Source of the DNA: Gemmatimonadota bacterium | GTDB lineage: Bacteria > Gemmatimonadota > Gemmatimonadetes > Longimicrobiales > Longimicrobiaceae | NCBI GenBank assembly: GCA_019240375.1 | Contig: JAFAYN010000562.1 | Location: 1 to 5,885, forward strand | Direction: 5' to 3' | DNA length: 5,885 bases | Part shown: piece after piece, positions 5,604-5,885 of the stretch | Layout of the letters: every line of letters begins with the position of its first letter | Numbering within the stretch: position 1 is the stretch's first letter | The notes under the pieces: model-generated | The model's database searches: none | What the model was told of the DNA's origin: nothing | What the model saw: only the letters and a program-made list of their open reading frames with translations | Program-made: the position numbers and the translations under genes

Positions 5604-5885
5604 ATGACCAAGACCAACAAGGACCTGCTCCGGCACACCGACACCTTCGTGCGGCGCCACATCGGCCCCGACGAGGGCGAGGTCCGGACCATGCTGGGCG
5701 CCCTGGGACACGACTCCCTGGACGCGCTGATCGACGCCACCGTCCCCGCCTCCATCCGCCTGGAGCGCCCGCTGGCGCTGGGGCCGGAGCGGAGCGAGTA
5801 CGAGCTGCTGGCTGAGCTGCGCCAGCTCGCCTCGCGCAACCGGGTGTTCCGCTCCATGATCGGTATGGGGTACCACGACTGCATC
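5604..5885 (+). CDS. gcvP: Glycine dehydrogenase (decarboxylating), P-protein, N-terminal fragment cut by window edge
   Basis: Ninety-four codons are present before the window ends; the full single-chain protein is usually about 950 residues. The opening DTFVRRHIGPDEGEVRTML (13-31) and the later RSMIGMGYHD (83-92) are hallmarks of the N-terminal domain of full-length GcvP, and the start does not resemble the separate GcvPA subunit of split systems. GcvP is a pyridoxal-phosphate enzyme that decarboxylates glycine and passes the aminomethyl group to lipoyl-GcvH. The PLP lysine lies far beyond the window. The start is the ATG at 5604; no in-frame ATG or GTG is seen just upstream and there is no clear Shine-Dalgarno sequence. 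It is divergent from gcvH, and the leader is potentially structured. Confidence 0.95.
   Translation, partial: MTKTNKDLLRHTDTFVRRHIGPDEGEVRTMLGALGHDSLDALIDATVPASIRLERPLALGPERSEYELLAELRQLASRNRVFRSMIGMGYHDCI

Overview
This is a GC-rich bacterial chromosomal segment in which third codon positions are nearly all G or C. It carries six protein genes, four complete and two cut by the window edges. Five lie on the minus strand and one on the plus strand. There are no rRNA or tRNA genes, CRISPR arrays, insertion sequences or phage genes. Taxonomy cannot be fixed from this sequence. High GC, long Gly/Ala-rich lipoprotein linkers, a TAnnTTTG-type promoter motif and a LipM-type octanoyltransferase would fit a GC-rich lineage near Gemmatimonadota/Longimicrobia, but this is a weak inference.

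Right half (3270-5885), glycine cleavage and lipoyl assembly. Going leftwards on the minus strand are gcvH (4888-5274, lipoyl carrier H-protein), a UPF0173 metal-dependent hydrolase of the metallo-beta-lactamase fold (4146-4835), and a LipM-type octanoyltransferase (3270-4070). The start of gcvP (5604 to the window end, glycine decarboxylase P-protein, full-length single-chain type) diverges from gcvH across a 329-base intergenic region. That region holds a good sigma-70-like promoter for gcvH, a dyad beside it, and on the gcvP side a candidate promoter followed by two GC-rich hairpins in the presumed leader RNA. LipM would load octanoate from acyl carrier protein onto GcvH. After sulfur insertion by LipA (not in the window), lipoyl-GcvH carries the aminomethyl group released by GcvP. 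gcvT and lpd are not in the window.

Left half (1-3269), peptide uptake. Two tandem, diverged paralogous family 5 substrate-binding lipoproteins (1562-3196 complete; 1-1407 lacking its C-terminus) share a calcium-loop-like DTNGDG motif. The upstream one has its own promoter-like element (TTGCTC, 17 bases, TATGAT), with a 7-base inverted repeat around the -10 box. A perfect 26-base palindrome separates the two genes and may act as a terminator. No permease or ATPase genes are visible; they could lie to the left of the window.

Most of the window is ordinary metabolism. The items most worth checking are the structured gcvP leader, the hydrolase between gcvH and lipM, and the dyads placed over or beside promoters.
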